A DNA stretch of 64,000 nt from CAWDDG01 sp963801065 (GTDB lineage Bacteria; Actinomycetota; Actinomycetes; Jiangellales; Jiangellaceae). Position numbers and translations under genes: made by a program. The DNA lies in the NCBI GenBank assembly GCA_963801065.1, contig CAWDDG010000008.1, positions 558,001 to 622,000 of the forward strand, written 5' to 3'. This document shows positions 50,839-58,584 of the stretch, piece after piece; position 1 is the stretch's first letter, and the number at the start of each line of letters is the position of its first letter. Below the pieces are notes generated by a model. The model ran no database searches and had not been told where the DNA came from. It saw only the letters and a program-made list of their open reading frames with translations.

Positions 50839-51057
50839 ATGAGCACCTCGTCCACCGGGCTGCCCGCCCCGGAAGGCCCCGGCGGCGCCCCAGCAGGTCC
50901 GCCGTGCGTCTGCCGCCGGAACCGCCGCCTGATCCGGGCCAGGGTTTTCCACGGGTGGACGAGCGGCCCAAAGCGCGACCATGATGCCAGTAGCGGCCAC
51001 GTGCCAGTTACAGGAGCAGAGGAGTTGAGATCGTGGACGGCGCGACTGTGTCTGTAG
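50839..51057 (+). CDS. possible small protein or gene fragment
   Basis: A good ribosome-binding site (AAAAGGAG) precedes ATG 50839, which opens 72 codons starting STSSTGLPAPEGPGGAPAGPP. The first 50 bases around the start are repeated at 51307-51354 before an alpha/beta hydrolase fragment. This is probably a detached gene start fused to random sequence. It overlaps the next gene. Low confidence as a real protein. Confidence 0.25.
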   Translation: MSTSSTGLPAPEGPGGAPAGPPCVCRRNRRLIRARVFHGWTSGPKRDHDASSGHVPVTGAEELRSWTARLCL

Positions 51058-51272
51058 CGGTCGTTACCAGCCGCACAGAGGCGGAACTGATCGTCGGGTT
51101 GCTGCGCAGTCATGGCTTGAGAGCAGCCTTTGCGGCAGACGATGCCGGAGGGCAGGAGCCGCAGCTGCAATTGCAGGGTGTTCGCGTGCTGGTCGCCCCC
51201 TCCGATGAAGCCTCGGCCCGTCGGCTCCTAGCCGCCGCCGATGACGCTGCCGGACCGGTCGGCGACGGCTAA
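51033..51272 (+). CDS. DUF2007-like putative signal-transducing protein
   Basis: A 79-residue protein: VSVAVVTSRTEAELIVGLLRSHGLRAAFAADDAGGQEPQLQLQGVRVLVAPSDEASARRLLAAAD. The pattern of transferring between two half-sites (x-R-x-E-A-x-x-x-x-x-x-L and V-x-V-x-x-x-D-x-x-x-A) fits DUF2007. The function is unknown. GTG 51033 with GAGGAG upstream. Confidence 0.7.
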   Translation: MDGATVSVAVVTSRTEAELIVGLLRSHGLRAAFAADDAGGQEPQLQLQGVRVLVAPSDEASARRLLAAADDAAGPVGDG

Positions 51273-51323
51273 GTCCGACTTCCTTCCGCGAAGGCCCGTC
51301 AGGTCTTGTGAAAGGAAGTCGTC

Positions 51324-51480
51324 ATGAGTTCATCTTCCACCGGGCTGCCCGCCCGCATGCCGCCGGCTCCGTCTCGGGGGCGCCGCAGCTCCGGGCGGGG
51401 TTCACCGACACGTTCACCAGCCGGTACGTCGACGCCGGTGAGCTGCGCCTGCACGCGGTCAGCGGCGGCGAGACCGACCC
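51324..51480 (+). pseudogene. 5' fragment of an alpha/beta hydrolase gene
   Basis: ATG 51324 (GAAAGGAAG upstream) opens SSSSTGLPAR. In a shifted frame the sequence reads FTDTFTSRYVDAGELRLHAVSGGETDP, the typical first strand of epoxide-hydrolase/haloalkane-dehalogenase-like proteins. The rest of the hydrolase is missing; the promoter of the GntR gene follows at once. Confidence 0.6.
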
Positions 51481-51487
51481 TTGTCTT

Positions 51488-51503
51488 AGTGTTGTAGTAC
51501 ACT
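51488..51503. promoter_or_regulatory. inverted-repeat operator upstream of the GntR gene
   Basis: AGTGT (51488-51492) and ACACT (51499-51503) are perfect arms around TGTAGT. This resembles operators of YtrA-type GntR regulators and lies ten bases before the GntR start codon. Confidence 0.55.
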
Positions 51504-51512
51504 CCGACATTG

Positions 51513-51908
51513 ATGCTGGCATTTCACCTCAGCTCTACGTCGGGTGTGCCGACCTACCTGCAGATCGTCGAGCAGGTGAGACAGGCGCTACGGCTTGGTC
51601 GGCTCGAGCCGGGTGACCGGCTGCCGACGGTCCGCGAGGTGGCAGCGGCGCTGGCCATCAACCCCAACACGGTCCTCAAGGCGTACCGCGAGCTCGAGTA
51701 CGAACAGCTGGTGGAGGGCCGCCACGGGCAGGGCACCTACGTGGTGGGTTCGCTCGCGGGGCCGTCACCAGGGACCCTCGACGGGCTGCGAATGCGCCTG
51801 GAGGCCTGGGTAGGCCGGGCCCGCGCCGCTGGACTGTCGCCGGAGCACATCAGGGCGGTCGTGGACACCACGCTCCACCGGTTGCTCGACGTGAAGGATT
51901 CGGCGTGA
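51513..51908 (+). CDS. GntR-family (YtrA subfamily) transcriptional regulator
   Basis: A 131-residue regulator: LSSTSGVPTYLQIVEQVRQALRLGRLEPGDRLPTVREVAAALAINPNTVLKAYRELEYEQLVEGRHGQGTYV is a complete GntR winged helix. The C-terminal part is only about 50 residues, as in YtrA-type regulators that control ABC transporter operons. ATG 51513 is close to the operator. The stop overlaps the ABC ATPase start, so regulator and transporter form one operon. Confidence 0.92.
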   Translation: MLAFHLSSTSGVPTYLQIVEQVRQALRLGRLEPGDRLPTVREVAAALAINPNTVLKAYRELEYEQLVEGRHGQGTYVVGSLAGPSPGTLDGLRMRLEAWVGRARAAGLSPEHIRAVVDTTLHRLLDVKDSA

Positions 51909-52789
51909 GCGGCGCGCTCGTCGCCGATGGCGTCACGAAGCGCTACCGACGGACGCTCGCGCTCGACCACTGCAGCCTTGCGATCCCCGAAGGGGCAATC
52001 GTTGCCCTCGTCGGACCCAACGGGGCCGGCAAGTCGACCCTGCTGCACTGCGCCACCGGGCTGACCCGACCATCGGCGGGCACGATCCGGGTGCTCGGCG
52101 GAGAACCGGGAGACCGGACATTGCCCGGTCTCGGCTTCGTGGCCCAGGACGCCCCGCTGTACCGGGACTTCACCGCCGACCAGCTGCTCACGATGGGCGA
52201 CAAGCTCAACCGCGACTTCGACCTTGCTTTCGGCCGGGAACGCCTGCCGAAGGTCGGCGTGCCACTCGACCGGCGCGTCGACCAGCTGTCGGGCGGCCAA
52301 CGCGCCCAAGTGGCGTTGTGCCTCGCGCTCGCCAAGCGGCCACGCCTGCTGCTCCTCGACGAACCCCTCGCCAGCCTCGACCCACTCGCCCGCCGTGAGT
52401 TCCTCTCCGCCATGGTCGACGCCGTCGCCGAGACGCCCATGACCGTCGTCCTGTCGTCGCATCTCATCACCGATCTGGAGCGGGTCTGCGACCACCTCCT
52501 GGTGCTGCACGCCGGACGCGTCCAGGTCTTCGGCGAGACCGACCACTTGCTGGCCACCCACAAGATCCTGATCGGCCCAGGGGGACCACGCCGGGCGACG
52601 ATCGCCGGCGTCCAACAGGTCGTCCACGCCACCGACGGGCAACGACAGAGCACGCTCCTGGTCCGAACGAACGCACAAGCCCTCGAACCCGCCTGGGAGC
52701 AATGGGACGTCAGCCTCGAAGACCTCGTCCTCGCCTACCTGGCGGCCAACGTCGAGACACCGCCCGACCACCAGGACGTGAGCGCATGA
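51905..52789 (+). CDS. ABC transporter ATP-binding protein
   Basis: A 294-residue ATPase: Walker A VGPNGAGKSTLLHC, Q-loop FVAQDAPLYRDFT, signature LSGGQRAQVALCLALAKRPRLLLLDEPLASLDPLARRE, switch His in VLSSHLITDLERVCD. It is a drug- or lipid-export type ATPase of the CcmA/YtrB kind. The GTG start overlaps the GntR gene; the stop overlaps the permease (ATGA). Confidence 0.94.
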   Translation: MSGALVADGVTKRYRRTLALDHCSLAIPEGAIVALVGPNGAGKSTLLHCATGLTRPSAGTIRVLGGEPGDRTLPGLGFVAQDAPLYRDFTADQLLTMGDKLNRDFDLAFGRERLPKVGVPLDRRVDQLSGGQRAQVALCLALAKRPRLLLLDEPLASLDPLARREFLSAMVDAVAETPMTVVLSSHLITDLERVCDHLLVLHAGRVQVFGETDHLLATHKILIGPGGPRRATIAGVQQVVHATDGQRQSTLLVRTNAQALEPAWEQWDVSLEDLVLAYLAANVETPPDHQDVSA

Positions 52790-53760
52790 CCTGGCTGGTG
52801 TGGCGCCAACATCGCAAGCAACTCCTCTTCGGTGTGGTCGCCCTTCTCGTCCTCGGTGCCTTCTTCGTCGGCACAGGCATGCCGATCCACGACCGGTTCG
52901 AGACGCTGGGCCTGCCCGAGTGCCTGCCCGGCACCATCGACTCCACCGTGGTCAACGACCTGTTCGCCGACCAACCCGCGACCGTCGACGACGCAACCCA
53001 GGCGATCACCCAGTGCGCCCAGGCCGCCCGTGCCTTCTTCGAGGGCTACCAGTACGTCATCGTCGCCGGCCTGCTCCTGCTGATCCTGCCGATGCTCGCC
53101 GGCATGTTCTGGGGCGCACCGCTGGTGGCCCGGGAGATCGAACACGGAACGCACCGCCTCGTCTGGACCCAGAGCACGACGCGGCTGCGGTGGGCGACAA
53201 CGAAGATCGGTCTGGTGTCGCTTGGCGTGCTCGCCTTGACCGCGGTCTACGCCGGGATGCTCACCTGGTGGGTCACGCCGGTGATCCAGACATCTGGACA
53301 GCGGTTCGACTACGTCTTCTTCGACATCCACGGCATCGTCGTGTTCGGCTACACAATTTTCGCGTTGGCGCTCGGCATCTTTGCCGGCGCCGTCACCGGT
53401 CGGCTCCTGCCGGCTATGGCAACCACCGTCGTGGGTTTCGTCGCCGCACGACTGGTCGTCATGCTGGCCGCACGACCCCGCTACCTACCGACCGAGACGA
53501 CTAGCCTGAACCTGATGGGCCTCACCCCAGGGGTCGCCTCCCAGGACTGGAACCTCCTCCACGGCGACTGGATCCGAGGTCGCCGCTTGGAGTTTCCAAG
53601 CGGGTGCCCGGCGGATGTCCCCGACTGCGTCGAGATCCTCACCATCCACCCCGCCCGCCACTTTTGGGCCTTCCAGGCCATCGAAACGGCGATCTTCGTC
53701 GCACTCGCCGTCGGCCTGGTCCTCGCCACCATCTACTGGATCCGCCGCCGGATCGCCTGA
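52786..53760 (+). CDS. ABC transporter permease
   Basis: A 324-residue membrane protein with about six hydrophobic segments, among them LLFGVVALLVLGAFFVG, YVIVAGLLLLILPMLAGMFWGAPLVAREIEHGTHRLVWTQ, LVSLGVLALTAVYAGML, IFALALGIFAGAVTGRLLP and AIFVALAVGLVLATIYWI. The REIEHGTHRLVWTQSTTR motif is typical of ABC-2-like permeases paired with GntR/YtrA operons. The substrate is unknown. Confidence 0.9.
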   Translation: MTWLVWRQHRKQLLFGVVALLVLGAFFVGTGMPIHDRFETLGLPECLPGTIDSTVVNDLFADQPATVDDATQAITQCAQAARAFFEGYQYVIVAGLLLLILPMLAGMFWGAPLVAREIEHGTHRLVWTQSTTRLRWATTKIGLVSLGVLALTAVYAGMLTWWVTPVIQTSGQRFDYVFFDIHGIVVFGYTIFALALGIFAGAVTGRLLPAMATTVVGFVAARLVVMLAARPRYLPTETTSLNLMGLTPGVASQDWNLLHGDWIRGRRLEFPSGCPADVPDCVEILTIHPARHFWAFQAIETAIFVALAVGLVLATIYWIRRRIA

Positions 53761-53767
53761 CCCGGCA

Positions 53768-53788
53768 CAGGACGACCGCGACGTCCTG
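53768..53788 (+). terminator. hairpin after the ABC transporter operon
   Basis: CAGGACG (53768-53774) and CGTCCTG (53782-53788) pair over a 7-base loop. There is no T-tract, so termination is only a possibility. Confidence 0.35.
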
Positions 53789-53930
53789 CCAGGTGTCATG
53801 AGTCAAGAAGTTGGCAGAGTTTGATCTTGCCCGGGTCGGGATTCTCCATCTTTGGAGGGGCTCCTCATCGTGTTCGCGTGAGCGTGGGTAGGCGACCGGA
53901 AGTAGGTCTGGCGCGGTGTGCGGCCTCCGA

Positions 53931-54317
53931 TCAGGGGCGGCGGTCCGCAAGGACGCAGAACTCGTTCCCCTCTGGGTCGGCAAGTACGACCCAGCTCACA
54001 TCGCCTTGGCCGACGTCGGCGGGTCGAGCACCTAGGTCGAGCAGGCGACGGACCTCTTCGTCTTGCTCCCTGTCGGTGGGGTTGACGTCGAGGTGGAGCC
54101 TGTTCTTGACGGTCTTGCCCTCGGGCACGTGCGCGAATGTCAACGTCGGTGGCACTGGGCCAAGGTGGTTCTTGCCTTCATGCACCATAGGTGAGCCAAT
54201 TGTGACAATTCCATCGCCCTCGTCTTGCACCTCGTAATCGAGGACCGAGCACCAGAACCGGGCGAGACCGTTCGGATCGGCACAGTCGATCGCAAGCTCG
54301 GTGAACTTACTGGTCAT
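53931..54317 (-). CDS. VOC/glyoxalase-like protein
   Basis: A 128-residue single-domain VOC protein: FTELAIDCADPNGLARFWCSVLDYEVQDEGDG, LTFAHVPEGKTVKNRLHLDVNPTDREQDEEVRRLLDLGARPADVG and WVVLADPEGNEFCVLA. Members of this subgroup occur widely in actinobacteria, often with unknown substrate. ATG start at 54317. Confidence 0.9.
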   Translation of the reverse strand: MTSKFTELAIDCADPNGLARFWCSVLDYEVQDEGDGIVTIGSPMVHEGKNHLGPVPPTLTFAHVPEGKTVKNRLHLDVNPTDREQDEEVRRLLDLGARPADVGQGDVSWVVLADPEGNEFCVLADRRP

Positions 54318-54332
54318 GTCAGGATCTCCCAG

Positions 54333-54452
54333 TCAAGTAGCGGGTCCGCCAAAAGCCACACGCGAACCGCAGTGTTCGACGGCGAGGTAAGCCTCACGTG
54401 GCGTGCGTTCGTCGAGGGCCTGGTGGGGTCGCAGAGTGATGGGGCGTGCCAC
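54333..54452 (-). pseudogene. 3' remnant of an IS3/IS481-type transposase
   Basis: The minus strand encodes RPHQALDERTPREAYLAVEHCGSRVAFGG and a stop at 54333. The RPHQALDxRTPxEAY ending is typical of rve-type transposases. Only the last 35-40 codons remain; the frame upstream has no similarity. It marks past insertion activity in this zone. Confidence 0.7.
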
Positions 54453-54533
54453 CGGAATACGGCCAGAAACGGGCCGCGGGCTGAGGTAGTTGCTGGTCGC
54501 CCGTCGGTTCCTGGCTCGACGATTCCGTGTGGT

Positions 54534-55781
54534 TCACGCGGACCCGGGCAGCCCTTCCTGGCTGACCGTGTCGAGCAGCAGTTTCGCGGCCACCGTCGCC
54601 CCGTCGGTGCGGATCGTGCCGGCTACGGCGGTTGCTCGTGCGCGGGTCTCGGGCGTCAGGGCCGTTCTGAGCGCGGCGGACAGGGAGTCGGTGGTCGGAG
54701 TCGGGCCGTCGTGTGCCGTGCCGATGCCCAGCTCGGCCACTCGGGCGGCCCAGTACGGCTGGTCCGCGATCTGGGGGACCACCACCTGGGGTGCGCCGGC
54801 CCGGGCCGCCGTCGTCGTGGTGCCCGCGCCGCCGTGGTGCACGACGGCGGCCACCCGGCGGAACAGTGCCTGCTGGTTGACCTCGCCGACGGCGAAGCAG
54901 TCGTCGCGGTCGTCGATCGGGGCCAGGTCGGCCCAGCCGCGGGCGAGGAGGCGCGGCGGCCCTGCGCGCGGATCGCCTCGATGGCCACCCGGGCGATGTC
55001 CTTCGGGGCGCGCACGGGCATGCTGCCGAAGCCGACGTACACCGGGTGGTGTGCCGGCGTCCAGGAACGCCTCCAGCTCGGCCGGGAGCGGGCGTTCGTC
55101 CGGCAGGATCCACGCGCCGGTCTGCACGACGTCGAGGTCCGTCGGCTCCTGCCACGGGGCCAGGGTCGGGTCCGCCGCCAGCCACGGGTGGTCGGTGAAG
55201 ACGTGGTCGCGGACGTTGTCCACCGGCGGCAGGCCGATCGACGCCCGGTGGGTGTTGAGCGCCGCGCCGAACAGCGCGTTCATGCCCTGGGCGTCCAGGT
55301 CCCACAGCGCCCGGTTGTCGGTCACCTCCGGCGGGAACGGCCGGCCCGGCCGCAGCCCGAGCGGCGGGTGGTGCGGCGAGGGCAGCCCGACCGGGCAGTA
55401 GGTCGCGTACACGTAGCGGATGCCCAGTTTCTCGGCCACCGCCCGCGCGCGGCGCGGCCGGCATGAGGCCGGTCGCCACCAGCGCGTCAGCATCCCTCGG
55501 CCGCCGCGGCGACCGTGTCGAACTGCGCGGCGACCAGCTCGGCCGCGCGCCGGGGCAGCGTCCTGCGCCGTCGGCTCGGCCTCGCGCCTGGCGCACCAGC
55601 TGGCGCACCGACGGGCCGGCGGCACCAGCGGCACGCCGACACGCGCCAGCAGCGCCGCGAACTCCTCGTCCGGCGGCGCGCACACCCGCACCTCCGCGCC
55701 GAGTGCCCGCAACCGCACCGCGAGTCCCACCAGCGGTTCGACGTCCCCGCGCGACCCATACGTCGACAACACCACACGCAC
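54534..55781 (-). pseudogene. MGT-type glycosyltransferase, several frameshifts
   Basis: UDP-glycosyltransferase (GT1, macrolide-type): VRVVLSTYGSRGDVEPLVGLAVRLRALGAEVRVCAPPDEEFAALLARVGVPLVP, LGIRYVYATYCPVGLPSP, and the C-terminal donor-binding VAAVVHHGGAGTTTTAARAGAPQVVVPQIADQPYWAARVAELGIG. Two internal stretches (about residues 60-120 and 240-275) are read in wrong frames while the true sequence (for example YVGFGSMPVRAPKDIARVAIEA) is in other frames. At least five compensating single-base indels are needed. The frame stays open throughout, and the indels sit in G/C runs, so assembly error is quite likely. GTG 55781 has GGGGG upstream. Confidence 0.8.
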
Positions 55782-56283
55782 TTCGCGACCCCCATTCCGC
55801 AGGTTCTGGCCTCCGTCCGACAATTCTGCGGCACGACCCGGGTCTTGCCGCAAGCCCCCCGGTGCGCTATACGTTGAGAGTGGCAAGGAGCGGGATCTCC
55901 TTGCCTTCGCCTTTTATCGTCCGCTGTGGACGGACAGCTTCCTCGCGAAGCGGTGGCCCGCCGCGCACGGCGGTACGTCGGGCGGGGGATCTCCCCTGGG
56001 CCGCGCGCCGTCTTAAGGGGCCTGGGCTCTGGAAGCGACCGCCTGGTCGTCGGCGAGGCCGTCATCTCGGGCGTGATTCCCTCACCGCCCTTATCGGCAG
56101 CGCGAAGGCTAACGACAAGTCTGGCCCCTCACGTTCAACCAGCGCCCGCCGTGGTGAACGAACAGCTCCCGAGGAGATGCTGGCGGCGGTGACCGCGTTC
56201 CTGCCCCGTACCGCAACTGACCGGGGCCGCGGAGCACGACCCCAGGGCCACATGCTGCCGCAGCGTTCCGGTCGCTTCGGTAG
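55782..56283. other. 500-bp gap with no convincing gene
   Basis: No reading frame shows recognisable protein similarity. It contains one strong hairpin terminator (listed separately) and should hold the promoters of the flanking genes. The peptide-like stretch near 56160-56215 (EEMLAAVTAFLP) may be a short gene remnant, but this is not certain. Confidence 0.4.
55882..55915 (+). terminator. intrinsic terminator in the gap left of the redoxin gene
   Basis: GGCAAGGAG (55882-55890) pairs perfectly with CTCCTTGCC (55897-55905) over the loop CGGGAT, followed by TTCGCCTTTTAT. No complete plus-strand gene precedes it, so it may be a leftover of a lost gene. Confidence 0.6.
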
Positions 56284-57237
56284 ATGACCGTGTTCGGTCG
56301 TTTGCGCATGCCGTCGCTCGGCGGGGCGGCCGGGTGGCTGAACTCCGGGCCACTCGGCGCCGTGGAGCTGCGTGGGCACGTCGTCCTGGTGGATTTCTGG
56401 ACGCTGACGTGTATCAACTGGTTGCGCCAGGAGCCGTATGTCCGTGCGTGGTCGCAGTTCTACCGGAGCGACGGGTTGGTCGTGATCGGAGTCCACACGC
56501 CGGAGTTTTCGTTCGAGCACGAGATCGACCGGGTGCGGCAGGCGACGAGGGAGCGGGGGATCGACTACCCGGTCGTGGTCGACAACGACTACGCGATCTG
56601 GACCGCCTTGGACAACCACTACTGGCCGGCGCTGTACTTCGTCGACGCGGACGGCATCATCCGCGGCCACCACTTCGGGGAGGGACGCTACGAGCAATCG
56701 GAGCGCGTCATCCAGCGGCTGCTCGGCGTCGATCGCGAGCTCGTCTCCGTCGAAGGGCTGGGCGTGGAGGCGGAGGCCGACTGGGACCACCTGCGGACCC
56801 CGGAGACGTATCTCGGCTACGGGCGCAGTGAGCATTTCGCGTCACCGGACGGCGCCGCGTTCGACGAACGCCGCGCCTACCAACTCCCCGAGCGGCTGCG
56901 CCTCAACCACTGGGCCGTCGCCGGCGAGTGGACGATCGGGCGTGAGGATGTCGTGCTCGACCGGGCCGGCGGGAGCATCGCCTACCGGTTCCACGCGCGC
57001 GACGCGCATCTGGTGCTGTCTCCCGGAGCGCGGGAGCCAACCCCCTTCCGCGTGCTCCTCGACGGCGAGGCCCCCGGCCCGTCACACGGGGTCGACGTCG
57101 ACGAGGACGGGAACGGCCTGCTCCGGGACGGCCGCCTGTACCAGCTCGTGCGGCAAGACGGCGAGGTCCGCGAGCGGACGCTGGAGATCACGTTCCTCGA
57201 GCCCGGCGCCGAGGCGTACGTGTTCACATTCGGATAG
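56284..57237 (+). CDS. DipZ-like thioredoxin-fold protein with C-terminal beta domain
   Basis: A 317-residue protein. Residues 10-160 form a TlpA/redoxin domain (VVLVDFWTLTCINWLRQEPYVRAWSQFYRSDGLVVIGVHTPEFSFEHEI, YWPALYFVDADGIIRGHHFGEGRYEQSE). The active site is C43-I-N-W46, so the second Cys of CxxC is replaced by Trp. The C-terminal 150 residues (GYGRSEHFASPDG, LNHWAVAGEWTIGREDVVLDRAGGSIAYRFHARDAHLVLSPG) match the carbohydrate-binding-like domain of DipZ. There is no signal peptide or transmembrane domain, unlike full DipZ. ATG 56284. Confidence 0.88.
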   Translation: MTVFGRLRMPSLGGAAGWLNSGPLGAVELRGHVVLVDFWTLTCINWLRQEPYVRAWSQFYRSDGLVVIGVHTPEFSFEHEIDRVRQATRERGIDYPVVVDNDYAIWTALDNHYWPALYFVDADGIIRGHHFGEGRYEQSERVIQRLLGVDRELVSVEGLGVEAEADWDHLRTPETYLGYGRSEHFASPDGAAFDERRAYQLPERLRLNHWAVAGEWTIGREDVVLDRAGGSIAYRFHARDAHLVLSPGAREPTPFRVLLDGEAPGPSHGVDVDEDGNGLLRDGRLYQLVRQDGEVRERTLEITFLEPGAEAYVFTFG

Positions 57238-57243
57238 CCAGAG

Positions 57244-57292
57244 ATGCCGTCGTACCTCGTCAACCACCTCCGCATCCCCGGCGCCGTTCCGT
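57244..57292 (+). pseudogene. 5' fragment of a DUF1330-like gene
   Basis: ATG 57244 opens PSYLVNHLRIPGAVP, the typical beginning of DUF1330-like proteins (YLVNHLRxPGGVP). Similarity ends after 16 codons and the rest of the family sequence is absent. Likely a decayed gene start. Confidence 0.5.
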
Positions 57293-57387
57293 CTGATCGT
57301 CCCGCATCGGCCTCGTGTAGTGCTGCTACCCGGGCGACTCAGGAACACAATCACGTGCCGCACAGCGCGTGCTCGGCCGGGCGCCTG

Positions 57388-57522
57388 CTAGGTGACTCCC
57401 GGGTCGCTGACGTCATGGTCGGTCCAGGCTCGCCGGACCATCCACACGACCACGGCAGCGGTCACGACGAGCGAGGTAGCCAATAGGCCGAACACCCTGG
57501 CGTCTAACCGTCGATTCGCCAT
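57388..57522 (-). CDS. possible small membrane protein
   Basis: From ATG 57522 a 44-residue product reads ANRRLDARVFGLLATSLVVTAAVVVWMVRRAW and ends in an acidic tail. The middle is a clear transmembrane helix, inside-positive. A longer frame reaches upstream to 57735 without recognisable homology. No family is recognised. Low to moderate support. Confidence 0.4.
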   Translation of the reverse strand: MANRRLDARVFGLLATSLVVTAAVVVWMVRRAWTDHDVSDPGVT

Positions 57523-57682
57523 GAGGCGACGTTGGGCCGCCCAATGACGATCGTCCACGGTCCGCGCAGCGCTATCCCACTCGCTGCCGGGTCGCGGTGA
57601 GTGAAAGCCGGTGAGCCATCCGCACTGCCGATGAGCGGGCGTCCATCTGACGCTGGTTGACCGCAGGTACTCTCGAAACACG

Positions 57683-58057
57683 ATGGAGGAGAACAAGGCA
57701 CGCCGCGTCGTCGACGCCCTGCGCGATCGTGGCACAGACGCCCAGATGGCTCGGATCGGTGTCTACCAGTTCGGGGTCAGCGTCAAGCTGTCCGACGGTC
57801 GTGAGGCGACGTGGGATTCCGACGGCACGGCCGCGCTGGAAGCGCAGGTGATGCGCAACGGCGTGCTGGTCGGGTTTGTCCCGGCGATCGAGGGCTCCGA
57901 TAGCTACACCGAGGAGCAGATCATCGACGCGATCCTCCGGACCGACTACGACAAGCCGATCGCATCCCGGCGGCCGACGGCGCCCCCGCCCGCGCCGCCC
58001 CTGCCCCGAAAGGGTGGCCTCTTCCGCCGGTTCATGGACGGCTTCCGCTACCGCTGA
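57683..58057 (+). CDS. hypothetical protein
   Basis: A 124-residue protein: EENKARRVVDALRDRGTDAQMARIGVYQFGVSVKLSDGREATWDSDGTAALEAQVMRNGVLVGFVPAIEGSDSYTEEQIIDAILRTDYDKP, then a Pro-rich and basic tail ending FRRFMDGFRYR. The codon use is typical for the genome and ATG 57683 is preceded by CGATGGAGG-like sequence. I do not recognise a domain. Probably a real cytoplasmic protein. Confidence 0.65.
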   Translation: MEENKARRVVDALRDRGTDAQMARIGVYQFGVSVKLSDGREATWDSDGTAALEAQVMRNGVLVGFVPAIEGSDSYTEEQIIDAILRTDYDKPIASRRPTAPPPAPPLPRKGGLFRRFMDGFRYR

Positions 58058-58189
58058 GGACAGGCAACCCGCCTACGCGGGAGGACGGCCAAGCGAGAGG
58101 GCCCGCGGATCCGCGTCAGCCCGCCGGTCCCCGGCGTTGCAGCTACCGGATCTGGCCGCTGGTTTGGTGCTCGGCCCCGGCTGATTTGG

Positions 58190-58407
58190 CTAGGACTTCG
58201 CTCGCCCGCTGAGGAGCAGGTGTGGGCCCATGCCGATCAGGGCCGCGGCTGATTCGACCCGGCGGATGGTTCGTAGCAGGACGTCACGGTCGTCGAAGAG
58301 CCAACGGTCCAGGTCGGGTAGCAGCCAGGCCGGGCCCTCCACGGCCATACCGCGAGGCGGTCACGCTCGTTGCCACTGCTGTAGTGATCGCGGATCCTCG
58401 GGTCCAT
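58190..58407 (-). pseudogene. SAM-dependent methyltransferase with internal deletion
   Basis: The minus strand starts at ATG 58407 with DPRIRDHYSSGNERDRL, the usual beginning of a class I methyltransferase. It then jumps, in another frame, to VEGPAWLLPDLDRWLFDD and VLLRTIRRVESAAALIGMGPHLLLSGRAKS with a TAG at 58190-58192, the usual end. The SAM-binding core (about 180 residues) is gone. A clear two-ended remnant. Confidence 0.75.
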
Positions 58408-58584
58408 GTCGGGCACGCGGCCGGTCTAGCCTGCGGTTGGCATCGGCGCAACCGTGCCCCAGTCCCGTCGCTCATTGTCGTTCATGGATCACCGCGTCGG
58501 TGTCGATAGAAAGCTGCCGGCACCTGCATCTCCGGCGTGTGATCTGAGTACCGGCACGTGGCCGCGTTGCATCGGCTGGGTCGC

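Noticed and set aside
58284..58475. Small minus-strand protein in the methyltransferase remnant
   Set aside because: The frame is a chance reading of the decayed gene; the remnant explains the sequence better.
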